Shown here piece by piece: positions 23,706 to 46,708 of a stretch of DNA of 64,000 nt. The stretch is from Haematococcus lacustris (Eukaryota > Chlorophyta > Chlorophyceae > Chlamydomonadales > Haematococcaceae): the NCBI GenBank assembly GCA_030144725.1, contig JASKMD010000019.1, forward strand, positions 7,247,841 to 7,311,840. Direction: 5' to 3'. Made by a program: the position numbers and the translations under genes. Each line of letters begins with the position of its first letter. The stretch's first letter is position 1. The notes below the pieces were generated by a model. It ran no database searches. It saw nothing but the letters and a program-made list of their open reading frames with translations, and was not told where the DNA came from.

Positions 23706-25286
23706 TCAGGTCTTAAACTTCTTCGGTTTGCTGAAGTCCATGTTAGCGCCGGGCAATGCTCGTCGCCGGTCTGAAGCCAGCGTTTGCGTCAAAGGGTCCT
23801 CAAAATTCGTGGTGTCCTCAGCCAGCAAGTGCGTCCACTTAGTACGCCCAGACCGCCCAAAGTTCTTGACCTGCGGCAGCGGTGGCACAATCATCGCACT
23901 AATCACATTTAATACAGTGGTGTGACTCGACTACAGTGTGACCATTGTTGTTCTTTTGTCAGGCTTCAGTACTAGCAGTAGCCATGCAGTGCTGATGGAC
24001 AAAAAATAGTGTGTGACATGCGACATACCATTTGTTCAACCACAGCCAAACTCAGCCTCCCACCTGCATGATCTTTGGCAGGATCTCCTTGTTGATCTTG
24101 TCCTCCCCCGTGGGCGCACTGTAATCACGCTGAAAGATGTCGTCCTTGGCTGTTGTGCCCCGTGACTCATCCGGAGCCTCCTGCGTTCCCAGCAGCCTCC
24201 CAGCTTGTGGCAAAGAGCAGCCCTGTGCTGTGTGGCTGACCTGTTCTATCCGTACCACTTAGAACCTGCAAGCTGCCGCCAGGCCCCTGTTCCCCTGGTT
24301 TGTGCAACAGAGTGTTGGTGGCAGGGCATTCCACTCCAGGCCCAAGACTTCAGAGGGCATTGCTCACCCAAAACCAACACAACAGCATTCATCAGGGCAG
24401 TAACAACAATGACGGCAACCGCATCACCATACCAACAACAATGGTAGTGCGGCTGCACATCCACGCCAGCAGCAGTAGCACAGACCGCCACACCTCTGTA
24501 TTAGCGACAGAGCGCTCAGAGGGCGCACCTGGAAGTAGGCTCCTTTGTGCCAGTACTTCTGCATGAACCGCCATTTCTTCTTTTCTTCGTGCTTTGTTTC
24601 CTTTGGATTGGCACGCTCCCAGGCAGCCCGCTCCTCGTCTGTCATGTTCTTCAGCCTCTCTCGCTCCAGCGCTTCACTCTCCTAACAGGCCAGGCCACAA
24701 GACACACAACAACAGCAGTGCACGCAGGTGCAGCCGTCACAGGCAACGGCAGAGCAGCAGATTCCATGCCAGCAGCCGTCACCACTACAGCAGCAGCAGC
24801 AGCAGCAGCAGAGTGACAACAGGCACTGCTGCAGCAGGCACTGCAGGACGAGGGAGTCTGGCTAAGGGGTAGGCAGGGTCGGGCCCAGTCTGGGGAAGAG
24901 AGCGCCTGGCAAGCGTGGGGTAGAGGTGAGGGTGGCATGGTCAGGGTGTCTACACTGGGGCAAGGCCAGCTGGGTGGAGGAGCCTGGGTGTGGGCAGGTG
25001 ATCAGGCTCAGCAGCCAGCCATGCGGTGGGTCCAGCAGCAGGATCACCTGCCGCAGCCTCAGGCAGCAGGGCACCATGGTGGTTCAGAGGGTGGACCATG
25101 GTGTACTATGTGTGTTTCATGGTGCACCATGGTGGTTCAGAGGGTGGAGCGGCGACACCATGGGCACACCTGCTTCTTGCGCTCCTCCCGCTCAGCTTTG
25201 ATGCGCGCCAACTCACGCACCTTCCAGGCCTCAAAGGCAACCTGGGCAGACAAACACACACCCAACAAACCAAGGAAAGACAGGCT

Positions 25287-25317
<31 letters not shown>

Positions 25318-25345
25318 GTATGGACAAACAGGGCGCCACCGTCTT

Positions 25346-25378
<33 letters not shown>

Positions 25379-26401
25379 CAGGTACTCCCTTGTTCATGGC
25401 ATGGCAAATAGCTGGCATCAAACCATACCTAACCCAATCAGCCCCAATCAGCTCTGCTACCCGCCCTCCCCTGCCCTCCCCTGCCCACCCTCCCTCCCTC
25501 CCCCCCCCTCACCTCTCTCACCTCACCTCACCTCATCATCGTCCTCATCCGTGTCAACATCCTCCAGGGCCCCACCTGCTGCCTGCACCTCCTCAGCTGC
25601 AGCCTTAGCAGCCAGGGCATCAGCTGCGACAGTCTGAGCCACGATCTGCCTCGTCTCCAGCTGCAGCCAGAGCCATGCAAGCAGGTGCCATTCTGAGCAC
25701 CTTCCATGCAGATACCATGTGCAGAGCCATGCAGGCACACCCTTGTCAGGGCATACTGCACACAAGCAAAGGCCATGCTTGCATGCACAGCAGCCCATGC
25801 TGAGGATGCTGCAGACAGCGCAAGGCTGCAGCACACAGTATGCTGCCGAGGCTGCCACCAGGTCATGCACCCACCTTGCGCTCTTCAGCTCTCTTCTTCT
25901 CCTTTTCCAAAGCCTCGATTTCCTCCTGCTCCTGCCGCAACCTCTCTGCAATGGTCTGCACCGTGCACCATGCACACACTGGGCCTTAGCAGGAGCCTCA
26001 GCCTGGCCACATGGCACCGCCAGCAGGCAGGGCAGGGCCAGGCCAAGCCAGGTCAGCCAGAGTGACCGCCCCAGCTGCTGGCATCAGCAAAGGGCATTAC
26101 ACTGGGCACCCATCACCCACAGGCGGGGCCTGATTTGTCAGCTGGTCTGCTCCTCTGCATGCCTCACGCTGCCGCTGCCTGCGCCACTGCCGCTGAAGCC
26201 ACCAGCAGTGTGCTGAAGCAGTGCCGGCACCTGCTTCTGACACAATGCCCGACACACCCGCCTCCTGCCCCCGACGCAATGCTGGATCGCACACTGACCA
26301 ACAGTGCACAAAGGGAAAGTCAGGGGCATGCCTTGCAACCTAGACCTCATGCAACTGCCTATGTTGTTCAAGCCCTGCACCTAGCTTGGGTCTTGTGCCT
26401 G

Positions 26402-26434
<33 letters not shown>

Positions 26435-26977
26435 GCCTGCTACGCCTGCTTCAGCCACTCAATACTGACATTGCTGCATGCTGGCAAGATTTCCTGGAGG
26501 GCTGTACCCAGCCTCAGCCTCAGCCTCAGCCCCCGCCCCCTTGCTCCCAGCGCCAGCACTGACCTCCCGGGACTCTTTGGGCACAAACACAGGCTTGAGC
26601 AAGCGCCTGCCAGGGGCACCCTCCTCATCTGAGTCTGTCTCATACTCTGAGGACTCCTCCTGAAGTTCCGCACAGGCAGGCACACCCACAACCACAGGTG
26701 GGTGCAGGTGCTCTGTAAGACCTCTGCCTTGCTGCGGTCGCAAGCTGTTGCAGCGGTGTCACAGTTGCTGCAGGGCACTGTTGTTATAAGCTGGCCAACG
26801 TAGCCATTGGCAGGCAGGGTGGCGCAGCTGTTACCGATGCCCTGGCTTCAACAGGGTCAGAGTGAGCAGCTTGCGACTGCATGTTCTGCATGGGATGATT
26901 GCATGCTGTCATGAGCACATGAGCTTCCTAGAGCCACAATGCTTTGAATGGCACCACTGCTTCTGCTGCTCCTGTCG

Positions 26978-27017
<40 letters not shown>

Positions 27018-27854
27018 CGCTGATTCCACTACTGCTCCCCATGTCGCTGCTGTTGGCGTCATTGCTGCTATAGACGCCAATGGATGCTGCATGAGTCACA
27101 GAGCGGATGTAGGTGCGCGGCATGGCTTGGCAAGGTCCACAATTTACTGAATAGACAGAGCATAGAGTGAATAGCACATGCTGTCAGCATGCACCTACCT
27201 CCTCTTCCTCTTCTTCATGCTGCGCTGCTACCTGCGTCTCCACTGCCTTCTGTTGTAATAAGAGCCTGTAGATGAGCATGGAGCACACTGTGTGACAAGG
27301 GTGCATGGCCTGTGGCTTTGCAGACTGAGATGCGTCGCATCCTGGTGCATATGTTCCTACCGTTCCCTGACTGCCTGTCGCTTTCTTAGCTGCTCCTCCT
27401 CGTCCTCTTCTTCCTGCTGTGCATGTCTGTGTCTTCTGGAGTCTTGATCGAGCTCGTCGTCCTCCTCACTATCACTGTGTGTCTCAGCCCCTTGGTCGGG
27501 GTCCTCGCTACGGATGTCTCGTCGCCCAGCATCCTCAGCGGCATCGTCGTGCCGTCTTCTGACTATTTCAGCAGCCCTGATTTCTCTATGCCGTTCCCGT
27601 ACTTCTTCGACGTCCTCTGCTCGGCTGGCTGCAAGACGCGATAGCCTGGGGTCTGCCTTTCGTATGATAGTGGGTGCTGCGATCTCCGTGCGCACAGCTT
27701 CCCTGTCGCCCAGCTGCAATTCCGCCAGCGATGCATCTGCAGCCCATTCCGGTGCCTTGCCAGCCCAGTATCGCCGTACGCGGGTTTGGTCCACGCGGCC
27801 CTTCTCCGACTCCTTGTCCGTGGGCCTAGCGGCCAAGGCACCTGCTTTTGACAT
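23706..27854 (-). CDS. MFAP1: MFAP1 spliceosome-associated protein, 9 exons, 457 aa
   Basis: Exons: 27854-27361, 27265-27199, 26659-26564, 25955-25875, 25660-25532, 25241-25170, 24681-24529, 24180-24064, 23870-23706; 1374 nt in phase, all GT-AG. The start is the ATG at 27854. MFAP1 is a conserved component of the spliceosomal B complex. Hallmarks in order: [14 protein letters not shown] (residues about 26-40), a long charged Arg/Glu region, [26 protein letters not shown], a coiled coil ([14 protein letters not shown]), [70 protein letters not shown], and [20 protein letters not shown] near the C-terminus. Length agrees with animal and plant orthologues (about 440). Introns carry CTG/CAG runs (24787-24813, 26401-26437, 26979-27013) and an AAGC run (about 25290-25317). 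Nothing suggests inactivation. Confidence 0.95.
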
Positions 27855-27963
27855 CCTCTAATGGCCCTGAGCTATGTTTACAGCCTATCAGGGATTACCT
27901 AGCAAGAGGGCATGCTGATAACTCAGCCAATTGCTTCAGGTGCATGCCATTAGGTGCATGCCA
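27820..27963. repeat. MFAP1 5' end, source of a duplicate at 30436-30578
   Basis: The first dozen MFAP1 codons and about 110 bp upstream are repeated in direct orientation 2.6 kb away with scattered substitutions. The conserved upstream part presumably includes 5' UTR and promoter sequence. Confidence 0.8.
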
Positions 27964-29992
27964 GCCCACCTTTACATGCTGCGAAGTGCGCAAGGAATTC
28001 ACATCAGTGCAATACAGATCTCCCATCGTCTGCTGCAGGTCTCAGTTGCGCGTATACACAGCAACCCATAGGTCTGGACTCTCAATGTGTGAGGCAGAAC
28101 CCACTTTGCCCGCTCTGTCTCGTTGTGACCGGAGTTTACCCGCATGCCTGTCGTGTCCCTGATGTACACAGGTATAAGCACCGTCAAAGCATTGGCATTG
28201 ATTTGCTGTGACTCAGAGTCTAAGTCTGAGGCTTGGGGAGCTTGGGGTCAGGTCCCACAAGGTCTCTTTGGCAAAATGTACCGTGAGCCATTTGATGCCG
28301 CGCTTACGATGAGGATAACTGCAACACCGAACCTTTTCCGGGTTTGTAAACGACCGAGGCCGAAGCAGTTCCGAGTGAACGCTCGAGACCGACGCCAGGG
28401 GCCGGAGCGTTCACGAGGAACTGCGAGGCCGAGGTCGTTTACAAACCCGGAAAAGGTGAGGCGTTGCAGTTAACTTGTATAACTTCAAATTACAGAGGCG
28501 ATAAATCGATTCTGAGCTCGGCGGAGCCGAGCTGATCATTGTCTTCAGTGTAACATTTGAGGCAAATCTTTGTTTGTTGTTTGGTGAAGGTCATTCGTTG
28601 CTATGGCGCGCGCAATGGACGTGGCATTGTTGGTATTCTTCGACAGAATGGAGCGGCGGTGACAATGACGGCGACGATGGTGGCACCAAACCTGACATCG
28701 GTAAGCTCAAACTTCACTTCACTGCCGAGATGGTGCGGCTTGCCACGCACTAGTATGGTTCTTACAGAAATCGCCATCGGCAAATGCCCCTCCGAATGCT
28801 CGTAGGGACACCCGCAAGCCATCCAACGCCCTTGTGGAGGTCACAACGTAGCGTTCTTGTGGAGGTCACTATGTGGATAACATGTTTTCTCAGCGGCCGC
28901 CGCCTCCGCCGCTACTTCAACTTTTCTCAGCAGGCCGCCGCCTCCGCCGCTACTGCCCAGCTACAGCCGCCACCTCATTGCCCCACTGTTGCCATTGTAA
29001 CTATAAACGTAGGTGTTTCCTCAACCGTGTAGGCGCAGTGACCATCTTTTTGGTCGCTAGGGCAGCCGTGCTATTGCCATTGCCGCACCTGCCAGGGCCA
29101 CAATCGAGGGCCACACTATAGGACAGCAGTAATCAGGGCAGCACTAAAGGCAGCAGTAATCAGGGCAGCAACATGTGCCTGTGCAAGTGTATTTGTGTGC
29201 ATTCATGTTTGCCACACCATGTTGTTTCATCTCTTGCAGAGCTGCTTGGTTGTGGACTTCTTTCTTAGCATTTTAATGCTAATGCTTTTGGCATATCATC
29301 AAGTCAAACCGAACCTCTAGCTCAGTCAGGTCAGTGAGCAGACTCTTACAATGTACTGTGCGTGCCCATTGGGGAGGGTGGTCAGATCCCGGTGGTATGG
29401 AGTCTTGCAATGTGCATGATGGTTGCCAAAACCCTCTTTGATGTCCTTGTTTGCAGGAGCTAAAGTCATTTTGTCCATCGTTGCGGCTACCGATGTGGGG
29501 TTAATTCTGAGGTGGCTTCTGTGCTACCATTACCAAGTAATGTTGTTGCTGGCGCCGTTGAGGGGGGCGCACATCACACAGGTGGTGCTCTTGATGCTCC
29601 TAGCCTGCCCACCGCCCCAGCTTAGGCTACCACCACCGCCACCTTCACCACCTCCCAGTCCTGCCATTTTCTCTTAGATAGCGTTGTTGTCCCTCACCAG
29701 CCTTTGGAATGTCACGAATAACAGAGAGCGGCGTCATGCATGGCATGGCACTACTCACGTCTCGGCTACTGCTTAGTCATCTGTTTGTCATGATGTGTTG
29801 CAAGTGGTGTTTATGGTGCCGTGTATTAGGCGGGGCTCCCTCTTCTATGGGGTGAAGCGCATGCAAGTTAGCTTTGTTATGATGGAGTGCATGCGAGTGC
29901 ACATGATGAATTGCATGATGAATAGATGTAGTGCACATGATGAATTGCATGAGGACTAGATTGTGTGTTGCCATGTGTAGTGGTTGCGACTT
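27964..29992. other. Intergenic with decayed repeats, no gene supported
   Basis: Holds an inverted copy (about 28243-28305) of the repeat at 1252-1317, the long hairpin at 28317-28471, and a 38-bp-type duplication rich in GCCGCCGCC at about 28895-28955. Short open frames on both strands lack motifs and splice context. Confidence 0.5.
28317..28471. repeat. Long imperfect hairpin (foldback/MITE-like)
   Basis: Arms of about 65 nt: the left starts AACTGCAAC and continues CCTTTTCCGGGTTTGTAAAC; the right is its reverse complement ending GTTGCAGTT at 28471. Mismatches are concentrated in short GA/TC blocks. The tip is near 28384-28404. It could be a miniature inverted-repeat element or a small-RNA-producing hairpin; no target duplication was identified. 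Confidence 0.75.
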
Positions 29993-30195
29993 AGCGGTTT
30001 GCTATAATTGGCGGTTGGCTATAATTGGCGGTTGCTATAATTGGCGGTTGGCTATAATTGGCGGTTGCTATAATTGGCGGTTGGCTATAATTGGCGGTTA
30101 GCTATAATTGGCGGTTGGCTATAATTGGCGGTTGGCTATAATTGGCGGTTAGCTGTAATTGACGGTTGGCTATAATTGACGGTTGAGACATAATT
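29993..30195. repeat. 17/18-bp tandem repeat
   Basis: About eleven copies of GGCTATAATTGGCGGTT with alternating short and long joints and some decay at the right end. AT-rich TATAATT core; non-coding. Confidence 0.9.
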
Positions 30196-31845
30196 AGCCG
30201 TCGGTTACAGCCTTTTAAAAATGCGGGCAGAAACCGTTTAGATCCGGGTAAATTGAAGTTATACAGCCTTGATCAGCGAGCCTTCCCGATATGCCTACCG
30301 TGTCATATCCGAGGTACATTTTTTCGAGCCATTTTACCTGACCTTGTGGGACCTGACTTGGGGAGCTTGGGGTATTGAGATCAGCAAGCTTGGCAGGCGC
30401 TGAGGTGAGCTCTTCTGCGCGTAGTGTGTGGTCTGTGGGCCTAGCGGCCAGGGCACCTGCTTTTGACATCCTCTAGTGACCCTCAGCTATATTTATGGCA
30501 TATTAGGGATTAGCTATCAAGAGGGTACGCTGAGAAGTCTGCCAGTTGCTTCAAGTGCATGCCATCAGGTGCATGCCAGACCTTGTTTGGTTGATTGATT
30601 CATTGAATGAGGCTCTGTTTTACTTGCTCGCCTACCGACACACACCAAGCTACGCCCAGTTCCCCAAACCACTAGGGCATTGCTGTCTGGGAGTCGACGC
30701 AATGGCGCGCTGCCCAGCCCCGGTTGCATTTGTGTCATATCCGAGCACTCCTGGCTGCAGCAGTCAAAGCATGAGAGCCGTTAAAGTAGGAGCAGGGGCT
30801 AGAACAGGGGCGGTGGTGGGTGCAGCTGCATCAGATAACAGCCGAAGAGGCGGCAGATCTTTCATATTCCAGATCATCAGGGCTGCTGCTGCTATGGAAG
30901 ATGGTTATTTGCCCGCATGTGTAACAACCTACATTTGGATGCATGCAAGGGTTTGAAGATGTTGCTCCGACAGGATACGGGGCATGGCAGCCCCCTTGTC
31001 CCTCACTAGGGCCTCCATTTGAGCCGGACCACTAGGGACCACTAGCGGGACTACTCAAATGGTGTTAATGGGCTGTGTGGAGTATACCCAATGCACATGG
31101 ACATGGTGCAAGAGTACCTACCACCTACACTATTGCCTGGCCGTGAGAGCTATAGTGTAGAGTCGGCATGGAAAAACCTGCCCTGCTGGAGGCTTCCAGC
31201 CTGCAGTCACTGACACCGCGGCAACGCGCAGCTGCAGGAGTCATGGCAGAGGTCGTCAAGCTGTGCTGTGCTCACTGTGTCACAGTTCATGTCATGGCAG
31301 AACAGAATGCCCAAGTGCCATGTACCTAACTTCATGCCACAACTAGCTCCCTGCCCACCCTGACATTGCCTTGTCCCTGCTAACCCTACTGTACATGGGC
31401 ACTGCAACTGTAAGACATTCCCACACAAAAATGGCTAGCAGCTGTGTCCAGCTTGCACCCAGGGCACCATCTCAGCACCCCTTGCTTGTTTTTCTCTCGC
31501 CCTTGCCCTTGCCCACCCGCTGGCTTGCAGAGCTCCCACCTTGCTAGCAGCAGCCTTGCCAAGAGCCCAGCCCCTACCCTTGCCCTCCCCTCCCTAGCCG
31601 CCACACCCCGGCCGAACTTTGACCCTGACACCATCGCTACCTGCCTGGCCCAGCCGCGAGTGCTGTGCGGCTCACACACTGGCTTAGCCCTCACCCCAGC
31701 CTTCCCCTGTACTGTCGTTGCATCATGGGGACTCATGGGCTTCATGGAGCACACTTCCTTCCCTCCCTCTGCCTGGCATCCGACTGAAATCGAGTAGCAG
31801 CATGGGCTTTTCTACTCCTTTGCTTCAACTGCCAGCTCCTCCCAT
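30196..31845. other. Intergenic; duplicated MFAP1 5' fragment at 30436-30578
   Basis: The minus strand at 30469 reads the same first residues as MFAP1 ([13 protein letters not shown]) and then leaves the homology. It is a truncated 5' copy with no gene behind it. The remainder has no supported gene; a 136-codon plus-strand frame at 30546-30956 has no recognised motif. Confidence 0.55.
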
Positions 31846-42392
<10,547 letters not shown>

Positions 42393-43040
42393 CTGCAAGT
42401 GCACACAGGCTGTGTTGCCAAACTCGGTTGTACCAGGTGACTAGCTCCACCGTCACCCCCATGTGGTGGGGCATTCACACTTTTTTCAAAATACGGTTGT
42501 ATTCCTCGCATTCTCGTATTCTGACTTTTTGGCTGAAAAAGAGCGTACAACATGACGATGTGACACAGGGCGCTGGGATGAACACCACCCTGGCCCATGC
42601 TGTGCTTGGCCAGCCCACACACAGCCCACGCTCTAGAATGGATGCAGACAGTCACAACTGCAACCGCATCAGGAGAGGAGGCACTGTAGCGAAAGCTGGT
42701 GGGTGCCAGTATGGCTAGTGCTGTTGTGCTGAGCCTGATGTCTGTGTTGCCAGATGCAGCAGAGCCGGCACCTGCCGGCCCCAGACACCCCCTCCCCCTC
42801 ACATCTTTCAGTGACCACGCTGCACCATCTATGCTACCCATGTAGGCTGCTTTGAGAATGGTGGCACATGGCTAGGGGCGGCAAGGTGGGCGGCACCACA
42901 CCCGGCACGGCAAAAGGAAGCCTGCATCGAGTCGAGGGTCACGCAGAAGCCTGCATGTGGGATGCGACAGACACCTGGGTGGCGGGAGGCGCAGCTCGCG
43001 TCTCGTTCTTAGTTTGGGTGTCCGTATCCTGAGCGCGGGT
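42393..43040. other. Region upstream of the winged-helix gene
   Basis: Should contain the missing 5' exon(s) or promoter. A CACTTGCAG acceptor directly precedes 42392. A minus-strand frame from an ATG at 42474 reads into that acceptor but in another phase. No start could be assigned. Confidence 0.35.
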
Positions 43041-43047
43041 GCTAACC
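43041..43047. repeat. Target duplication GCTAACC, left
   Basis: Identical to 47198-47204 on the other side of the foldback element. Confidence 0.88.
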
Positions 43048-43537
43048 CAATCAATCCTCTCGGTAAAATGTCAACCGACCTCAGTCGACATTTTGTCACG
43101 GAGTTATGTTGACATTTGCAACAGGCACCAAACAGCTAATGCTGCATCAACGCTGCATTCTCTCAGTATTCGCGTGCCGACTGTAGGCCAAATACTGCGA
43201 TCGACGCAGCCACCCAAATATGTGACCGCTCATTCCCTGCCAGGCCGGACTTGGGCCCCTGTTGCAGTTGATGTGTGTTGATGGAAAGACTTGACGTGAA
43301 TCCAAACGCACCAGGCCCGTCTCCAAAGCAAGCGAATAGGCCGAATTCCTCCAGTTCGCAGAGCTTTGAATCTTAGCGAGGCTAGTTAGCGGCTAGCAGA
43401 AGACGACTGAGCGGACGACCCAGCAGGCGGTAACGACTCTGACCCAGCACCACAGCTAGCAGGTTCCAGCTGGAAACACAGACAAGCACCCCCATTCAGC
43501 ACACCATCATGATAACATATTCTTCTTTGCAGGCCAA

Positions 43538-43642
43538 ATGCCCAGAAGGCCAGGAAAGAGTGCAGCAAAGAAGCGGCAGAAGAAAGCGCCAGTGCAGCAT
43601 CCTGGACTCCATCCCCTCCCAGATTCGCCCATTAAACCTTAA
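43538..43642 (+). CDS. Short basic ORF in the left arm (34 aa)
   Basis: ATG just after an intron-acceptor-like TTCTTTGCAG; the frame begins MPRRPGKSAAKKRQKKAP and ends at a TAA. Lys/Arg-rich, resembling a nuclear localisation segment. An exact mirror copy exists in the right arm (46708-46604). It may be the first exon of a lost transposase gene; an alternative frame (AKCPEGQERVQQRSGRRKRQ) is also open across it. Expression is unproven. Confidence 0.3.
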   Translation: MPRRPGKSAAKKRQKKAPVQHPGLHPLPDSPIKP

Positions 43643-46603
43643 TGCCCATTACATTGAGACGGGGCTGCAACAGCAGGAGCCCCCTGCCCTGCCCTTGGAC
43701 CAGTTCTAGGGCTGCAGCAGCAGCAGCAGCAGCAGCAGCAGCCCCCTGGCTTGTCCCCTGCCATGCTCACCAGCCCAAGGCTGCATCATCAACAGCAGTA
43801 GCCACCTTCCTTGCCCTCTGCCCTTCTCAGCAGCCCAGGGCTGTAGCAGCAGCAACAGCCACCTCCTGCCTTGTCCCCTGCCATGCTCACCAGCCCAGGG
43901 TTGCAGAAGGTGTGCCCCTCCCATCCCTGCCCAGACCTGCTCCACCCCCTCCCAGCCCTGCCCCACCCCTCCCAGCCTTGCGTTGCCCCTCCCCTCCCTG
44001 CCCAGCCCTGCCCCACCCCCTCCCAGCCCTACCCCACCCCCTCCCAGCCCTGCCCCATCCCCTCCCAGCCTTGCGTTGCCCCTCCCTGCCCAGTCCTGCC
44101 CCACCCCCTCCCAGCCCTGCCCCACCCCCTCCCAGCCCTGCCCCACCCCCTCCCAGCCCTGCCCCACCCCCTCCCAGCCTTGCGTTGCCCCTCCCTGCCC
44201 TGCCCTGCCCTGCCCCTGCCCTGCCTTGCCCTGCCCTGCCCTGCCCTGCCCTGCCCTGCCCTGCCCTGCCCTGCCCTGTCCTGCCCTGCCAGTAAGTGTC
44301 GCAGTGCAGGCTGCAGGGTAGCAGCAGGCTGCAGGTGTGCTGCAGTGCATGAGCAGCAGCAGCAGGCTGCAGTGCATGTGTTACAGTGCATGAGCATGAG
44401 CAGCAGGCTGTAGCGCATGAGCAGCAGTGCAAGGACAGCAGCAGCAGCAGGCTGTAGGTGTGTGACAGTGCAAGCTGCAGGTGTGCTGCAGTGCATGAGC
44501 AGCAGCAGCAGGCAGCAGTGCATGTGTTGCAGTGCATGAGCAGCAGCAACGGGCTGTAGTGCATGACCAGCAGTGCATGGGCAGCAGTGCATGACCAGCA
44601 GCAGCAGCAGGCTGTAGGTGTGTGGCAGTTTATGTAATAGCAGGCTGCAGGTTTGCTGCAGTGCTTGAGCAGCAGCAGCAGCAGGCAGCGGACAGCAGCA
44701 GCGGCAAGGACAGCAGCAGCAGTGTATGGGCAGCAGCAGCAAGTTGTAGGTGTGTTACGGTGCATGAGCAGCAGCAAGAGCAGCAGGTTGTAGTGCATGA
44801 GCAGTGCATGGACAGCAGCAGCAGCAGGCTGTAGGTGTGTGGCAGTGCAGTCATAGCCTAGTCAGTGCCCATCAGTCAGAGCCCATCAGTGCAGTCAGAG
44901 CCCATCTGAGAAGAATGTTGCATGGTTCAAAAGCTGTCAAAAGGCTGTCCTGAGCTTCCGTTCAGTTCCATGCCACACAACGTGATTTGTAAGTTGTGAA
45001 TGGTCAAAATGTAATGAAGAAAACGGTGGTGGTCATTAGCAATGTATCCTCGTCATATATGATACCTTGTATGGACAACACCACCACGCGGTGATGCGCT
45101 ATGGCCGCAAACGTGGTAGCCACCTGCTAGATACCCCCTTTGCATGTAGGCATCACGATCATGCTTAGCAAGTGCAGGCCTGGCAGTGATCCACACCCAA
45201 TGCGTCACAGCTAGCTGGACTACGGATGGTACCTATAGCGGAGGCTCTCCAGATCCAGCCACATGCTAGGGTGTGGTGCGCCACATGCCCCTTGTATGGA
45301 CAACACCACCACGCGGTGATGCGCTAATGCTGCAAACATGGTAGCCACCTTGTACATACCCCCTTTGCATGTATGCATCACGGTCATGCCTAGCAAGTGC
45401 AAGCCTGGCAGTGATCCGCACCAAATCCAACCATATGGCACCACGCGGTATTACATTGACGCTGCAACTGGCACGGTCATGAACGCTAGGTCTCTTTCTA
45501 GACCTTGATATTCGAGTTGCAATTGCCCATCACCGAGGGGATTGTCTTACACAACCAATGTGGTGTCCATATGCGGCTACACAAGCAATGGCATGGTTAA
45601 ACAACCGCAAAATGCATGCCTCTTTTTGCATGGAGCTACCAAGACCATCGCAGACCATGCCAGATCTATGCCTTGAAATGAGCTTCCCTGTCGCAGCAGT
45701 GTTGGGTTGCCACTCCAGCTTTGTGCATGCAATCACCTCGGGCAGGGCAGGGCAGGGCAGGGCAGGGCAGGGCAGGGCAGGGAGGGGGCAACGCAAGGCT
45801 GGGAGGGGGGTGGGGCAGGGCTGGGAGGGGGTGGGGCAGGGCTGGGAGGGGGTGGGGCAAGGCTGGGATGGGGTAGGGCTGAGAGGGGGTGGGGCAGGGC
45901 TGGAAGGGGGTGGGGCAGGGCTGGGAGGGGGTGGGGCAAGGCTGGGAGGGGGTGGGGCAAGGCTGGGATGGGGCAGGGCTGAGAGGGGGTGGGGCAGGGC
46001 TGGGAGGGGGTGGGGCAGGGTTGGGAGGGGGTGGGGCAGGGCTGGGCAGGGAGGGGCAAAGCATGGCTGGGAGGGGGTGGGGCATGGCTGGGAGGGGGTG
46101 GGGAAGGGCTGGGAGGGGGTGGGGAAGGGCTGGGAGGGGGTGGGGTGGGGCAGGGCTGGGCAGGGAGGGGACGGGCAACGCAAGGCTGGGAGGGGGTGGG
46201 GCAGGGATGGGATGGGGTGGGGCAGGGCTGGGAGGGGGTGGGGCAGGGCTGGGCAGGGAGGGGAGGGGCAAAGCAAGGCTGGGAGGGGTTGGGGCAGGGC
46301 TGGGAGGGGGTGGAGCAGGTCTGGGCAGGGATGGGAGGGGCACACCTTCTGCAACCCTGGGCTGGTGAGCATGGCAGGGGACAAGGCAGGAGGTGGCTGT
46401 TGCTGCTGCTACAGCCCTGGGCTGCTGAGAAGGGCAGAGGGCAAGGAAGGTGGCTACCGCTGTTGATGATGCAGCCTTGGGCTGGTGAGCATGGCAGGGG
46501 ACAAGCCAGGGGGCTGCTGCTGCTGCTGCTTCAGCCCTAGAACTGGTCCAAGGGCAGGGCAGGGGGCTCCTGCTGTTGCAGCCCCGTCTCAATGTAATGG
46601 GCA

Positions 46604-46708
46604 TTAAGGTTTAATGGGCGAATCTGGGAGGGGATGGAGTCCAGGATGCTGCACTGGCGCTTTCTTCTGCCGCTTCTTTGCTGCACTCTTTCCTGGCCTT
46701 CTGGGCAT
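46604..46708 (-). CDS. Short basic ORF in the right arm (34 aa)
   Basis: Mirror copy of 43538-43642, identical in frame and length, divergent in orientation so that both read towards the element centre. Confidence 0.3.
   Translation of the reverse strand: MPRRPGKSAAKKRQKKAPVQHPGLHPLPDSPIKP

Noticed and set aside
25512..25535. Continuation of MFAP1 exon 5 past GAGGTGAGG
   Set aside because: The GTGAGG donor after the acidic block keeps phase with the next exon ([12 protein letters not shown]) and matches the family order; reading on gives non-conserved sequence.
45558..46604. About 300-codon frames on both strands in the foldback arm
   Set aside because: They translate the TCCCAGCCCTGCCCCACCCC minisatellite; the mirrored arm gives equivalent frames broken at different points.
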